From G963677445 sp963678275 (lineage in GTDB: Bacteria; Bacteroidota; Ignavibacteria; Ignavibacteriales; Melioribacteraceae), in NCBI GenBank assembly GCA_963678275.1, contig OY782765.1:682001-746000 (forward strand): DNA of 64,000 nt, given 5' to 3'. A model generated the notes under the pieces. It was given only the letters and a program-made list of their open reading frames with translations, was not told the origin of the DNA and made no database searches. The position numbers and the translations under genes are program-made. Positions 1 through 7,131 of this stretch are shown piece by piece; the first letter of the stretch is position 1, and every line of letters begins with the position of its first letter.

Positions 1-2
1 TT

Positions 3-344
3 GAGGACCAGGTGGATTCGCAGATACTTTTCCGCGTTCAGATGAAGGACCTTAAGGCGATCGATTTTGCCAACAGCCTTGAAAACGCTATGCCCCTGAT
101 AAAGAAAAAACAGTTCGATTTTATTGTGATGGATATAAATCTCCAGGGTGAATATAACGGACTCGACGCCCTGCGTATTATCCAGCGGCTGCCAGGCTAC
201 CAGAATGTGCCGGTTATCGCAGTAACAGCTTATGTGCTTCCGGGGGACAGGGAGAAATTTATCGCCGCCGGTTTCAGCGACTTTATATCAAAACCAATCC
301 TCAGGGATAAACTGACTGACGTTCTGGGGAGGATAATTAAGTAG
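3..344 (+). CDS. Response-regulator receiver domain, 5' end outside window
   Basis: C-terminal part of a CheY-like phosphoreceiver, either a lone response regulator or the last domain of a hybrid sensor kinase. The frame is open to the left edge and the first codons read E-D-Q-V-D-S-Q-I-L-F, matching the acidic pocket at the start of receiver domains, so the GTG at 12 is not the true start. Counting from that GTG, the phospho-acceptor is D41 (IVMDINLQG), the switch Thr is T72 (IAVTAY) and the conserved Lys is K94 (SKPI). No output domain follows; the protein stops right after the receiver fold. A degenerate copy of its last codons lies at about 2031-2123. Confidence 0.85.
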   Translation, partial: EDQVDSQILFRVQMKDLKAIDFANSLENAMPLIKKKQFDFIVMDINLQGEYNGLDALRIIQRLPGYQNVPVIAVTAYVLPGDREKFIAAGFSDFISKPILRDKLTDVLGRIIK

Positions 345-390
345 AGAAAGAGATTGATTACACTTCAACTTTATTTGATAGAAGAAATTA

Positions 391-428
391 AAAAGGTTAT
401 ACGGGTAATTCGTATAACCTTTTTTTTA
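391..428 (+). terminator. Rho-independent terminator
   Basis: A perfect 10-bp stem (AGGTTATACG / CGTATAACCT, loop of 7) at 394-420 is followed at once by seven T residues. It ends the receiver-domain transcript 50 bp after its stop codon. Confidence 0.9.
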
Positions 429-639
429 TTTGGGCTTTACAAATACTACAGGACTCCTGACATCAGAAACATAATGTATTGAAATAAAACAACATAGATT
501 TTTTGTTGCGTATATACGTATGCGACTGGCATTAGAAATTCTGTTAAAAAGAATTGCCTTTAATTTTTCATTTTGTGAAATAATTTGAAAATTACCTTTT
601 TAAGATTGTAGCGAGTCTTGCCAACTTAACCTATTAAAA

Positions 640-850
640 ATATGCCCTTACTTTTTGTCTTGACACAAAAAGTAACTCTCCTGCGGCGAGCAGGCAAAAG
701 AAGTCAAGACTGCAAAAAAATAAGCTAAAAATCAATTCACTCCGCTAAAATGAAAGAACTCGGCACATAAAAAGACATGTGCCTCAGACAGCTTTCCTTT
801 TTTAACGCTCCGTTCATTTGATTTTTTTAACGCTTATTTTTTTGAGGTCG
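640..850. repeat. Structured intergenic element with nested inverted repeats
   Basis: No gene is seen in 345-977; this segment is the notable content. It holds ACTTTTTGT / ACAAAAAGT (650-672), CCTGC / GCAGG (about 680-693), GGCACAT / ATGTGCC (762-783) and an outer pair AAAAAAATAAGC (714-725) / GCTTATTTTTTT (832-843) with a second matched pair (AAAATCAA / TTGATTTT) just inside. The start resembles 'CTTACTTTTTGTC...' intergenic repeats that I recall from Bacteroidota genomes. It is probably a REP- or MITE-like element; a transcribed structured RNA is the alternative. Confidence 0.5.
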
Positions 851-977
851 CTTTAAAAGATAAAAACAATATTGAGAGAGGATAACGAAATATTCTCTCT
901 GTTATTATTCTGCCAGTTAATGGAAGAAGATGATAAAATAGTTGTATTTCAATATACGTGATGTCAGGAACCCTGTA

Positions 978-1967
978 CTACGGGATTCTGGTAAAAAAAC
1001 CGAAGGGAAATGAATAGTATCCGATGTTTGTAAGGGAATAAAGTTTATTCTCGTCAAAATCATATGACAGAATAACATTACTTTTTCTCATTTGGTGGCC
1101 AACGAAAAAACTAGCGGAAAAATACAGTTTGTTGTCATATTCCTGGATACCGGTGATTTGAGCGCCCTGAAGATTTAGTTGATAATTCAATTCCATTGAA
1201 TCAAAACATTTAATAAAACATCCTGATCCGGAATCATATTTATAAATATTTTCGCGGGCAGGAGAATTATTTTCACGATATTTGCCCAAAACGTAAAAGT
1301 TTTCACAATTATCTGAGTAAGGGGTTAAATCCTCAAAATTATAAACGTCAAGGATTTCATCTCTAAATGACTTTATTATTTGTGTCCTGTCGCGATTAAC
1401 AAAAAACAAAGTGTCGGCCAGGAGATAGACTAATTTATCATCGCATTTTTTCGCGTCTGTAAAATACTCGAATTTGTTCAAGGCGATATTATATTTTTAC
1501 AGTGAACGTAAGTTCTTTTTGCAGTCAGACAAGTATATATCATTGTTAATTATTCGATAAGAGTTAGCACAGTCTCTGCCCAAAATTCTACCCGTTTGTG
1601 ATTCGGTAATTATAATATTTTCGAGATCAATTACAATGAAGAGGGAATCAATGAAATATATATCTGAAAAACCGATCGTCTTGGTATTAAAAATTACGGA
1701 GTGATTCTCTAATGAATAGAGAATCACATCTAATTTAGTTTCTTTTAAGCCGTTTCCCGGATTATTGCTAAGAGTTGAATCAAATAATGTACCCGCTACA
1801 AGTTTTCCATCAGGAGAAATTATCCCGAAATATAGATTGTATTTTTCTCCCTGGTATTCAATAGAAACTAAAGAATCACGGGTAGCCAGGCAGAGATTCT
1901 TATGATAAAACAATTCCTGCGCGGTTATAAATTCAACCAAAAATATAAATAAGATTATAAATTTCAT
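978..1967 (-). pseudogene. Secreted beta-rich protein gene interrupted by one in-frame stop
   Basis: Two stretches, 1967-1497 and 1481-978, are in the same frame, separated only by a TAA at 1499-1497 and five sense codons. Read through, they make one protein of about 329 residues. The first part has a clear signal peptide (MKFIILFIFLVEFITAQ); both parts alternate short hydrophobic strands with polar turns, as in beta-propeller surface proteins (ISPDGKLVAG, YEYDNKLYFSAS-like segments). The downstream part could start only at TTG 1481, with no good ribosome site. I read this as a nonsense-mutated gene; a natural pair is less likely. Function unknown. It is loosely like the lipoprotein at 20415-21350 in architecture. 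Confidence 0.6.
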
Positions 1968-2030
1968 TTACCTTTCCATGATTATTTGTCGGTGGTTAAT
2001 CAAAAATATGAAAAATATTGTTTTTTATCT

Positions 2031-2123
2031 ATGCCGAATATTTTCTCCAATTTCAGTGATTTTATCTTAAAAACAATCCCCGGGGATAAACTGACTGACG
2101 TTCTGGGGAGGATAATTAACTGA
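2031..2123 (+). pseudogene. Receiver-domain 3' fragment (duplicated scar)
   Basis: The translation MPNIFSNFSDFILKTIPGDK followed by LTDVLGRIIN and a TGA copies the end of the receiver gene at 270-344 (GFSDFISKPILRDKLTDVLGRIIK). About 37 bp at the end are nearly identical; the upstream part has drifted. It is the remnant of a second, related receiver gene or of a segmental duplication that now brackets 345-2030. Confidence 0.7.
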
Positions 2124-2167
2124 GTATATTCTTCTTTTCAATCGACATTGTTATGTATTTATTCAGC

Positions 2168-2195
2168 GTAGAGACAAGGCATGCCTTGTCTCTGC
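2168..2195. repeat. REP-like palindrome (AGAGAC family)
   Basis: AGAGACAAGGC and its exact complement GCCTTGTCTCT form a near-perfect palindrome centred at 2181/2182. It is the same class as the GTAGAGACGC palindromes at 11608 and 11728, sharing the outer AGAGAC / GTCTCT and differing in the core. Confidence 0.7.
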
Positions 2196-2252
2196 AACAT
2201 AAATGTAATTATAAGGAAGTTCAGATTCGGGGATGTATCACATGGGGGCGGG

Positions 2253-2774
2253 TTATTCACCGGCGTGACATTTTAATTCCCTCCTGTGCCTGTAATAACA
2301 TATTATTTTATCGGAAAGGAGATATACCGGTATTGCGAAAACAATGCCCAGCACAAATGAGCCGGTAAAAAATACCGCGGCGCCTTCGGCTCCCACTGTA
2401 AGAAATCTTTCCATTGAGGGATTAAGCACAATATCCCTTATATAATCCCAGGAAATATCTATTCCCGTCAGGAAATTGCCAATTTGTATTGCCACATAAT
2501 AGATAGGAAGAACAGTAACCGGGTTGGAAACAAGGGTGGCGCCTGCCGCGAGGATTATATTACACTGAAAAAAAAGTGCGAGGGGAACAACTACAACCGT
2601 CTGAAGTCCTATGGGCATAAAAAATCCTACAAAAACCCCCAGCGCGATGCTCAACGCGATGCTCGATGAAGTGGTTTTAAGGCTGATCACCTTGTGAAAA
2701 TAATGTTTTAGTTTATCCTTACTCAGAAGAGATTTCAGAAAATCATAAGTAAGATATTTTTTATAGTCAGTCAT
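2253..2774 (-). CDS. DUF2062 family membrane protein
   Basis: 173-residue membrane protein. After a basic N-terminal stretch come hydrophobic segments around residues 36-60 (SIALGVFVGFFMPIGLQTVV), 65-100 (containing the conserved SNPVTVLPIYY motif) and 130-155 (FFTGSFVLGIVFAIPVYLLS). The IALGVFVG...P...Q pattern followed by NP(V/I)T.P.YY is diagnostic of DUF2062, proteins of unknown role often found near glycosyltransferase or lipid genes. It stands alone, convergent with the upstream scar and divergent from lexA. Normal length for the family. Confidence 0.85.
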   Translation of the reverse strand: MTDYKKYLTYDFLKSLLSKDKLKHYFHKVISLKTTSSSIALSIALGVFVGFFMPIGLQTVVVVPLALFFQCNIILAAGATLVSNPVTVLPIYYVAIQIGNFLTGIDISWDYIRDIVLNPSMERFLTVGAEGAAVFFTGSFVLGIVFAIPVYLLSDKIICYYRHRRELKCHAGE

Positions 2775-3270
2775 CCTTTTTCCGGAAATCAGCGAATCAA
2801 CAGAGTCTTAAAACTTACAGAACTTAAATTTGTTCCAAAACAATGGCAAAATATAAGAATTAAGAGCCATTTAACATTAATAATTATCGATTATTTTTTT
2901 TAATGATTTAATCCTGCGTCAGTAACTTTTATTCAAGCTAACCGGAAAATTTGCGGTGTAATTTTTTATCTGGTCAGGATTTGCGGAGAATAAAAGTATG
3001 ACCGCGGAAAAAATGCCACAGACTCCTGATTAAATAATAAGCTGAAAAAGCCGGACTAAAAGTCAAAACCGATTCAGTCCTATTCAGAATTCAGGGCTAT
3101 TTATCTTGGCTCCTGTTATGTTTTCTTATTAAAAATACTCAATATTTTGCGGCTCTAATTTCATAAGAGTCATAATGCAGGAAAAGCATTGCGCAATAAA
3201 TTTATTGAATTTCAGGAATAGTTACATAATAGTTTGGTGGTCGCCGGGAATTCTGAATTTATTAATTAAC
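2775..3270. other. Gap between DUF2062 gene and lexA promoter
   Basis: AT-rich non-coding stretch. I see no conserved gene, tRNA or strong repeat here. It should carry the DUF2062 promoter on the minus strand and upstream DNA of the lexA promoter. A possible in-frame upstream extension of lexA (from ATG 3175) is rejected because it would run through the lexA promoter and operator. Confidence 0.6.
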
Positions 3271-3299
3271 TTGACAATTATACCGCCGCTTTTTATATT
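3271..3299 (+). promoter_or_regulatory. lexA promoter
   Basis: TTGACA at 3271-3276 and TATATT at 3294-3299 with a 17-bp spacer, a consensus-like sigma-70-type promoter. The expected start site (about 3306) falls inside the palindrome at 3301-3318, leaving a 5' leader of about 35 bases before the lexA ATG. Confidence 0.75.
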
Positions 3300-3300
3300 T

Positions 3301-3318
3301 ACCATACATTTGTATGGT
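3301..3318. promoter_or_regulatory. Putative LexA operator (SOS box)
   Basis: ACCATACATTTGTATGGT: two exact 8-bp inverted arms around a TT centre, placed immediately downstream of the -10 box and 22 bp before the lexA start. LexA repressors usually repress their own gene through a palindrome at the promoter, so position and symmetry fit an autoregulatory operator. I found no second copy at dinB, the repair operon at 4154 or dinD. Confidence 0.7.
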
Positions 3319-3339
3319 ATTAGTTCACAAGGAACAGGT

Positions 3340-3954
3340 ATGGCAAAGGAACTGACAGATATACAGCGGAAGATACTGGAATATATCATAGATTTCAGAG
3401 CGGAGAATGGTTATCCACCTACACTGGCCGAAATAGCCGATCATTTTGATTACCGCAACCGGGCCACGGTTCAGCAGCATCTTCAGGCGCTTGAGAAGAA
3501 GGGATTCATAAGAAGAAACCCGGGGCTCTCGCGCGGTATTGAGCTCACCCTGGAAGAGAAGATGTTCGTATCCCGCCCGGTGCTCGGTGAGGTGGCCGCC
3601 GGAAATCCTCTTACAATTTATCCCGACGCCATCGACACCGTTGAGCTTCCCTCTGTGGCGAGAATGCCCCGCGATTCTTTCCTCCTCCGCGTCAAGGGGG
3701 ATAGTCTGAAGGACGCCTACATATTTAATGGCGATATAGTTATTGTCAATCCCAACATTCAACCGAAAAAAGGAAATATTGTAACCGCGGTTCTCGATGA
3801 CGCCGCGGTGGTAAAACGTTATTTCAGGTATGAAGAGAGAATAGAGCTTCATTCTGAAAACCCTGAGTATGAACCGATAATAATCAACCCTTCCTACGCC
3901 GCTTTCAAAATAGTCGGAGTTGTAGTAGGAATATACAGAACAATGTACAATTAA
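3340..3954 (+). CDS. lexA: LexA repressor, SOS response regulator
   Basis: Transcriptional repressor and self-cleaving S24 peptidase of the SOS response. The start at ATG 3340 is preceded by AAGGA and gives 204 residues, the usual LexA length. Residues 1-65 form the winged helix (LTDIQRKILEYI, YPPTLAEIADHF, RATVQQHLQALEKKGFI). The cleavage bond is A87-G88 in GEVAAGNPL; the catalytic dyad is S122 (KGDSL) and K159 (AAVVKRYF). The usual GDSM is GDSL here, a mild change. It is the first gene of a region rich in repair and translesion genes (alkyltransferases, AlkA, DinB), and its promoter carries a palindromic operator. Confidence 0.96.
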   Translation: MAKELTDIQRKILEYIIDFRAENGYPPTLAEIADHFDYRNRATVQQHLQALEKKGFIRRNPGLSRGIELTLEEKMFVSRPVLGEVAAGNPLTIYPDAIDTVELPSVARMPRDSFLLRVKGDSLKDAYIFNGDIVIVNPNIQPKKGNIVTAVLDDAAVVKRYFRYEERIELHSENPEYEPIIINPSYAAFKIVGVVVGIYRTMYN

Positions 3955-3998
3955 GAATTGTGAATTATGAATGATGAATTATGAATTGACAATTGATG
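3953..3998. repeat. AT-rich simple repeat (GAATTATGAATT type)
   Basis: Irregular iterations of AATTGTGAATTATGAATGAT starting at the lexA stop codon. A similar run (GAATTAAGAATTAGGAATT) follows the truncated dnaE at about 11490-11528 and a weaker one is at about 6546-6575. Such low-complexity tracts are common at gene ends in related genomes and may be slippage- or recombination-prone. Confidence 0.5.
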
Positions 3999-4078
3999 AT
4001 AAAAGAATAATCTATAGTGTCCTGTCCGAAGATTTTTTCCGCGATAACCGGAGGGGAATTTCTCCGGAATGGAATTGC

Positions 4079-4141
4079 GCGTTCTCGTACTCGTTATCGG
4101 CTTTTTTTCGAGCACGGGAACGAGTACGATTACGAGAACGC
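4079..4141. repeat. Long imperfect inverted repeat upstream of the repair operon
   Basis: Left arm GCGTTCTCGTACTCGTT (4079-4095), right arm AACGAGTACGATTACGAGAACGC-like (4119-4141), with a 6-base extra segment in the right arm. The built-in 'CGAGTACGA' iterations make it REP-like. It ends right before the AGGAGG ribosome site of the gene at 4154, so it could affect that transcript. Confidence 0.6.
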
Positions 4142-4153
4142 AGGAGGTAAAAA

Positions 4154-4636
4154 ATGAAAAAGAAACTTAGTATCTCATGGCGGGCGAAACTCGCAGATGA
4201 CAAAGGCCTTCCGAAAGTGGAAGAGATAACGGAAAAGATGAATCAGAAATGGGGAACCGGCACGGTGGTTATTCCCGCTCCCAGGGAAGTTGATGAACTT
4301 ATGCGCACAATACCGGAAGGGAAACTTACAACGGTAAATGAAATCAGGAACGCGCTGGCCGAAAGACACGGGGCCACAATAGGATGCCCCATGACAACCG
4401 GCATTTTCGCGGGTATAGCAGCCAAAGCCGCCGATGAGGATGAGCGGGAGGGCATTGAGAATTATACCCCATACTGGCGCACCCTGAAGGCCAAAGGAGC
4501 GCTGAATGAAAAATACCCGGGAGGTATCGATAACCTTATGCGCAGACTTGAAGCGGAAGGATATACGGTAATACCGAAAGGGAAAAAATTTGTTGTGGCC
4601 GATTATGAAAAATCTGTAATTAAACCAAAGATATAA
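4154..4636 (+). CDS. Alkyltransferase-like (MGMT-family) protein lacking the acceptor cysteine
   Basis: 160 residues, start ATG 4154 after AGGAGG. The N-terminal 40 residues (lysine-rich, GTGTVVIPAP) are family-specific; the rest follows the DNA-binding fold of O6-alkylguanine-DNA methyltransferase: IPEGKLTTVNEIRNAL matches 'IPYGxxxSYxxIA', and TPYWRTLKAKGALNEKYPGG matches 'VPCHRVIGSNGKLTGYAGG' of Ogt. The alkyl-acceptor PCHR is PYWR here, so it cannot take the alkyl group as MGMT does. In alkyltransferase-like proteins an altered PCHR motif goes with damage binding and hand-off to excision repair; that role is inferred. A real Ogt is encoded three genes downstream. Confidence 0.8.
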   Translation: MKKKLSISWRAKLADDKGLPKVEEITEKMNQKWGTGTVVIPAPREVDELMRTIPEGKLTTVNEIRNALAERHGATIGCPMTTGIFAGIAAKAADEDEREGIENYTPYWRTLKAKGALNEKYPGGIDNLMRRLEAEGYTVIPKGKKFVVADYEKSVIKPKI

Positions 4637-4637
4637 A

Positions 4638-5063
4638 ATGAACATCTACCAGAAAGAAATCGCGTTGCGCGCCCGGAAAAGGGGCTTTCATATTGTCACC
4701 TCCGAAATTGAGGAGGCGACGCCTGAGCTTAAAAAGATTAAAGCGGGCATTGCCCATATATTTATTAAACATACTTCAGCTTCCCTGAGTCTGAATGAAA
4801 ATGCCGATCCCGACGTAAGGCAGGATATGGAATCCCATTTTAACAGGATGATTCCTGAAAACGCTCCCTATTATATCCACACATTTGAAGGGGCGGATGA
4901 TATGCCGGCTCATATAAAAGCTTCGGTTCTCGGCAGTTCGGTGACCATTCCTGTAACCAACGGAAGGTTTAACACCGGGACCTGGCAGGGGATATATCTC
5001 TGTGAACACAGGAATCACGGCGGTCCGAGGAAAATAGTAATCACAGTTACAGGCAGCGAATAG
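4638..5063 (+). CDS. yjbQ: YjbQ family protein (UPF0047)
   Basis: 141-residue member of the YjbQ/UPF0047 family. The signature stretches are present: IFIKHTSASLSLNENADPDV, the ADDMPAHIKAS loop and GTWQGIYLCEHR, which carry the conserved His, Asp and Glu of the active pocket. Family members have weak thiamine-phosphate-synthase activity in E. coli; the physiological role is unsettled. It starts 1 bp after the preceding gene and abuts the glycosylase gene (TAG then ATG), so it is co-transcribed in an alkylation-repair operon, an unusual setting. Confidence 0.92.
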   Translation: MNIYQKEIALRARKRGFHIVTSEIEEATPELKKIKAGIAHIFIKHTSASLSLNENADPDVRQDMESHFNRMIPENAPYYIHTFEGADDMPAHIKASVLGSSVTIPVTNGRFNTGTWQGIYLCEHRNHGGPRKIVITVTGSE

Positions 5064-5951
5064 ATGGAAAAAATGGCTAAAATAGCGGTCAGGGGAGAAT
5101 TCAGTTTCAGGCAGTGCCTGCTTTCTCTGCCCGGTCCCTCGAAAGAAGCTCTTTACACCGTTGAGGAGGATAAGGTGTTAAGAGCTGTCCGTACTTCAAC
5201 AGGGCCTGTTCTTATTGAGATAAAGGATGGCGGGGAAAACAAGCCGGTAGTAACGGTAACCGGGAAGGGGAATTATGAGGAGGCGCTCGATTTTGCGAAG
5301 CAGTGGTTCGACCTGGATTATGATCCGAACTCATTTTACAGAATGGCCGCCGGGGATGATATTCTGGCCGGATTGCAGAATGATTACCGGGGACTGCGGC
5401 TCATAGGCATTCCCGATCTTTTTGAGGCTTTATGCTGGAGCATTATCGGTCAGCAGATAAATATGTCCTTCGCCTACAAACTGAAAAGGAATTTTGTGGA
5501 AAGGTTCGGGGAAAAACATATTTATAATGGCAGAGAGTTTAATATTTTTCCCTTGCCGGAAATTATCGCCGCCTCCTCTCCCGCTGAAATAGCCGAAGGA
5601 GGCATTTCAAGGCAGAAGTCGCGGTATATTTTCGGCGCCGCCGAAGAGATCGCTTCAGGCAGGTTAAACCGGAAGATGCTTGATGATCTGAGAGATTTTG
5701 ATGAGGCAAAAAAGAGGCTGATCGCACTTAAGGGAGTAGGGGACTGGACGGCAGATTATGTGCTGATGAAAAATTCCCGTTACCCGGAAGCTCTTCCCGC
5801 CGGGGACGCGGGTCTGCAGAATGCCCTGAAAAAAAGGCTCGGAGCGGAGAAAAAACCTTCTCCCGCCGAAATAAGGGAGATGGGAAAAAGATGGGGCAGT
5901 CATAAAGCTTACGCGGTATTTTATTTATGGAGGTCATTATCAGATGGATAA
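5064..5951 (+). CDS. alkA: AlkA-type DNA-3-methyladenine glycosylase (HhH-GPD)
   Basis: Base-excision repair glycosylase of the HhH-GPD superfamily, 295 residues. An N-terminal AlkA_N-like beta domain (about 1-95) precedes the helical domain. FEALCWSIIGQQINMSFAYK is the glycosylase helix; LKGVGDWTADYVLM (about 222-236) is the helix-hairpin-helix; the catalytic Asp is in LPAGDAGLQNAL, about 20 residues later, as in AlkA. It removes 3-methyladenine and related alkylated bases. It follows yjbQ directly, and its last 8 bp overlap ogt, giving translational coupling of two alkylation-repair enzymes. Confidence 0.9.
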   Translation: MEKMAKIAVRGEFSFRQCLLSLPGPSKEALYTVEEDKVLRAVRTSTGPVLIEIKDGGENKPVVTVTGKGNYEEALDFAKQWFDLDYDPNSFYRMAAGDDILAGLQNDYRGLRLIGIPDLFEALCWSIIGQQINMSFAYKLKRNFVERFGEKHIYNGREFNIFPLPEIIAASSPAEIAEGGISRQKSRYIFGAAEEIASGRLNRKMLDDLRDFDEAKKRLIALKGVGDWTADYVLMKNSRYPEALPAGDAGLQNALKKRLGAEKKPSPAEIREMGKRWGSHKAYAVFYLWRSLSDG

Positions 5952-6444
5952 AACATACAAAACGTGGTATAAGTCGGAACTGGGGCTCATTGAGCTGACC
6001 ATAACCGACGACGCGGTGGTTTCCCTTTATTTTAAGGGGGGACAACCGGGAATGGCAGAGCATAGTTCTCCCTTCGCGGGGGAATGCCTGACGCAGCTGG
6101 ATGAATATTTTAAAGGAGAGAGGAAACGATTTAACCTGAAGCTGGCTCCCAAAGGGACCGATTTCCAGAAGATGGTCTGGAATGAGCTGGTGAAAATACC
6201 TTATGGCGGCACAGTATCATATATGGATATTGCCCGGAAGCTCAATAATGAAGGAGCCATAAGGGCGGTAGGCAACGCGAACGGACGCAACCCGATATCG
6301 ATAATTGTGCCCTGCCACAGGGTAATAGGAAGCAACGGAAAACTCACCGGTTATGCCGGGGGATTATGGCGAAAGGAATGGCTTCTGAAACATGAAAGGA
6401 CTTATTCGGATGTGGCGAAACAGATTGAGCTTTTTTGCGCGTGA
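5944..6444 (+). CDS. ogt: Methylated-DNA-[protein]-cysteine S-methyltransferase
   Basis: Suicide repair enzyme that moves an alkyl group from O6-alkylguanine to its own cysteine. 166 residues, standard for Ogt. The N-terminal ribonuclease-like domain is followed by IPYGGTVSYMDIARKL, the AVGNANGRNPISIIVPCHRV active-site segment with the acceptor Cys, and GYAGGLWRKEWLLKHE. It starts 8 bp inside the alkA-like gene. No terminator is evident after it. Confidence 0.96.
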   Translation: MDKTYKTWYKSELGLIELTITDDAVVSLYFKGGQPGMAEHSSPFAGECLTQLDEYFKGERKRFNLKLAPKGTDFQKMVWNELVKIPYGGTVSYMDIARKLNNEGAIRAVGNANGRNPISIIVPCHRVIGSNGKLTGYAGGLWRKEWLLKHERTYSDVAKQIELFCA

Positions 6445-6482
6445 ATATTCAAAATCAGGAGGTTTTTTGCAACATCGTATCC

Positions 6483-6540
6483 GGCTCTGCGGGATTAAGA
6501 TATGATTACTCCGTAAGAAGTTAAATTCTACGCAGAATGG
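6483..6540. repeat. Dispersed repeat, copy 1 (CCGTAAGRAGTYAAATTC)
   Basis: GGCTCTGCGGGATTAAGATA followed by TACTCCGTAAGAAGTTAAAT and TCTACGCAGAATGG. It matches the copy at 6844-6892. The whole gap 6445-7131 lacks a recognisable gene and is filled by these copies, AT-rich filler and the element at 6925. Confidence 0.6.
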
Positions 6541-6843
6541 TAAGATTTCAATTAATAATGAACAATTAACAATTTAAATGATAAAGTAACTTCAAGAGTA
6601 AAAATCTTGCAAATAAAAGCTCAAAGAAACCTTATTTTTGATTTTTTCACCTTAGTAGTGTAGGAAACCACCAGGTAAAATTGAACCTTATTAACCTTAT
6701 TCAAACTGGCAACATTTCCTGCAGAATTTGTTAATGGATGCTTAAAAGAAGAAAAAAAATAAGTGGATTAAAAGACTAACAGACTCACAAGAAAAAATGA
6801 TATCTGGTTATTTTTTAATTATCAATTAAGCAACTCTTCACTT

Positions 6844-6892
6844 CTGGCTCTGCCAGATTATTCCGTAAGGAGTCAAATTCTACGCAAAATGG
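6844..6892. repeat. Dispersed repeat, copy 2
   Basis: CTGGCTCTGCCAGATTATTC then CGTAAGGAGTCAAATTCTAC and GCAAAATGG. It begins with a small palindrome, TCTGGC-TCT-GCCAGA, which recurs alone at 7090-7108, a few bases before the DUF72 ribosome site. Confidence 0.6.
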
Positions 6893-6924
6893 AAAAGTTT
6901 TTTTGATGTTTCGATAAATACCAC

Positions 6925-7054
6925 AAACTCACCCTTGCCAGAGGCATCCCTCTGGGAAAATCCCTCTCTTGGGAAACTGAAAGTGCGCCGTGGCGTGAGA
7001 GGGACTTTAAGACACTCCCTCTTTTTCCAAGGGAGGGGGCTGGGGGGTGAGTTT
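6925..7054. repeat. MITE-like element with terminal inverted repeats, copy 1
   Basis: About 130 bp bounded by AAACTCACCC (6925-6934) and GGGTGAGTTT (7045-7054). The arms continue imperfectly inward (CCCTCTCTTGG against CCAAGGGAGGG). The interior AAGTGCGCCGTGGCGTGAGA is shared with the element at 8238. No coding capacity; probably moved by, or descended from, a transposon. Confidence 0.65.
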
Positions 7055-7131
7055 TTAGTGCATGATCTGAGGCATTCAAATTGCTTGACTCTGGCTCTGC
7101 CAGATTATGATTATGATTTTTGGGAGGAGAA

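Noticed and set aside
2153..2368. Small plus-strand frame
   Set aside because: It covers a REP-like palindrome and the antisense of the DUF2062 gene; no homology or ribosome site.
3175..3339. N-terminal extension of LexA from ATG 3175
   Set aside because: It would pass through a consensus promoter and the palindromic operator; LexA proteins start at the MAKELTDIQ equivalent, which has its own ribosome site.
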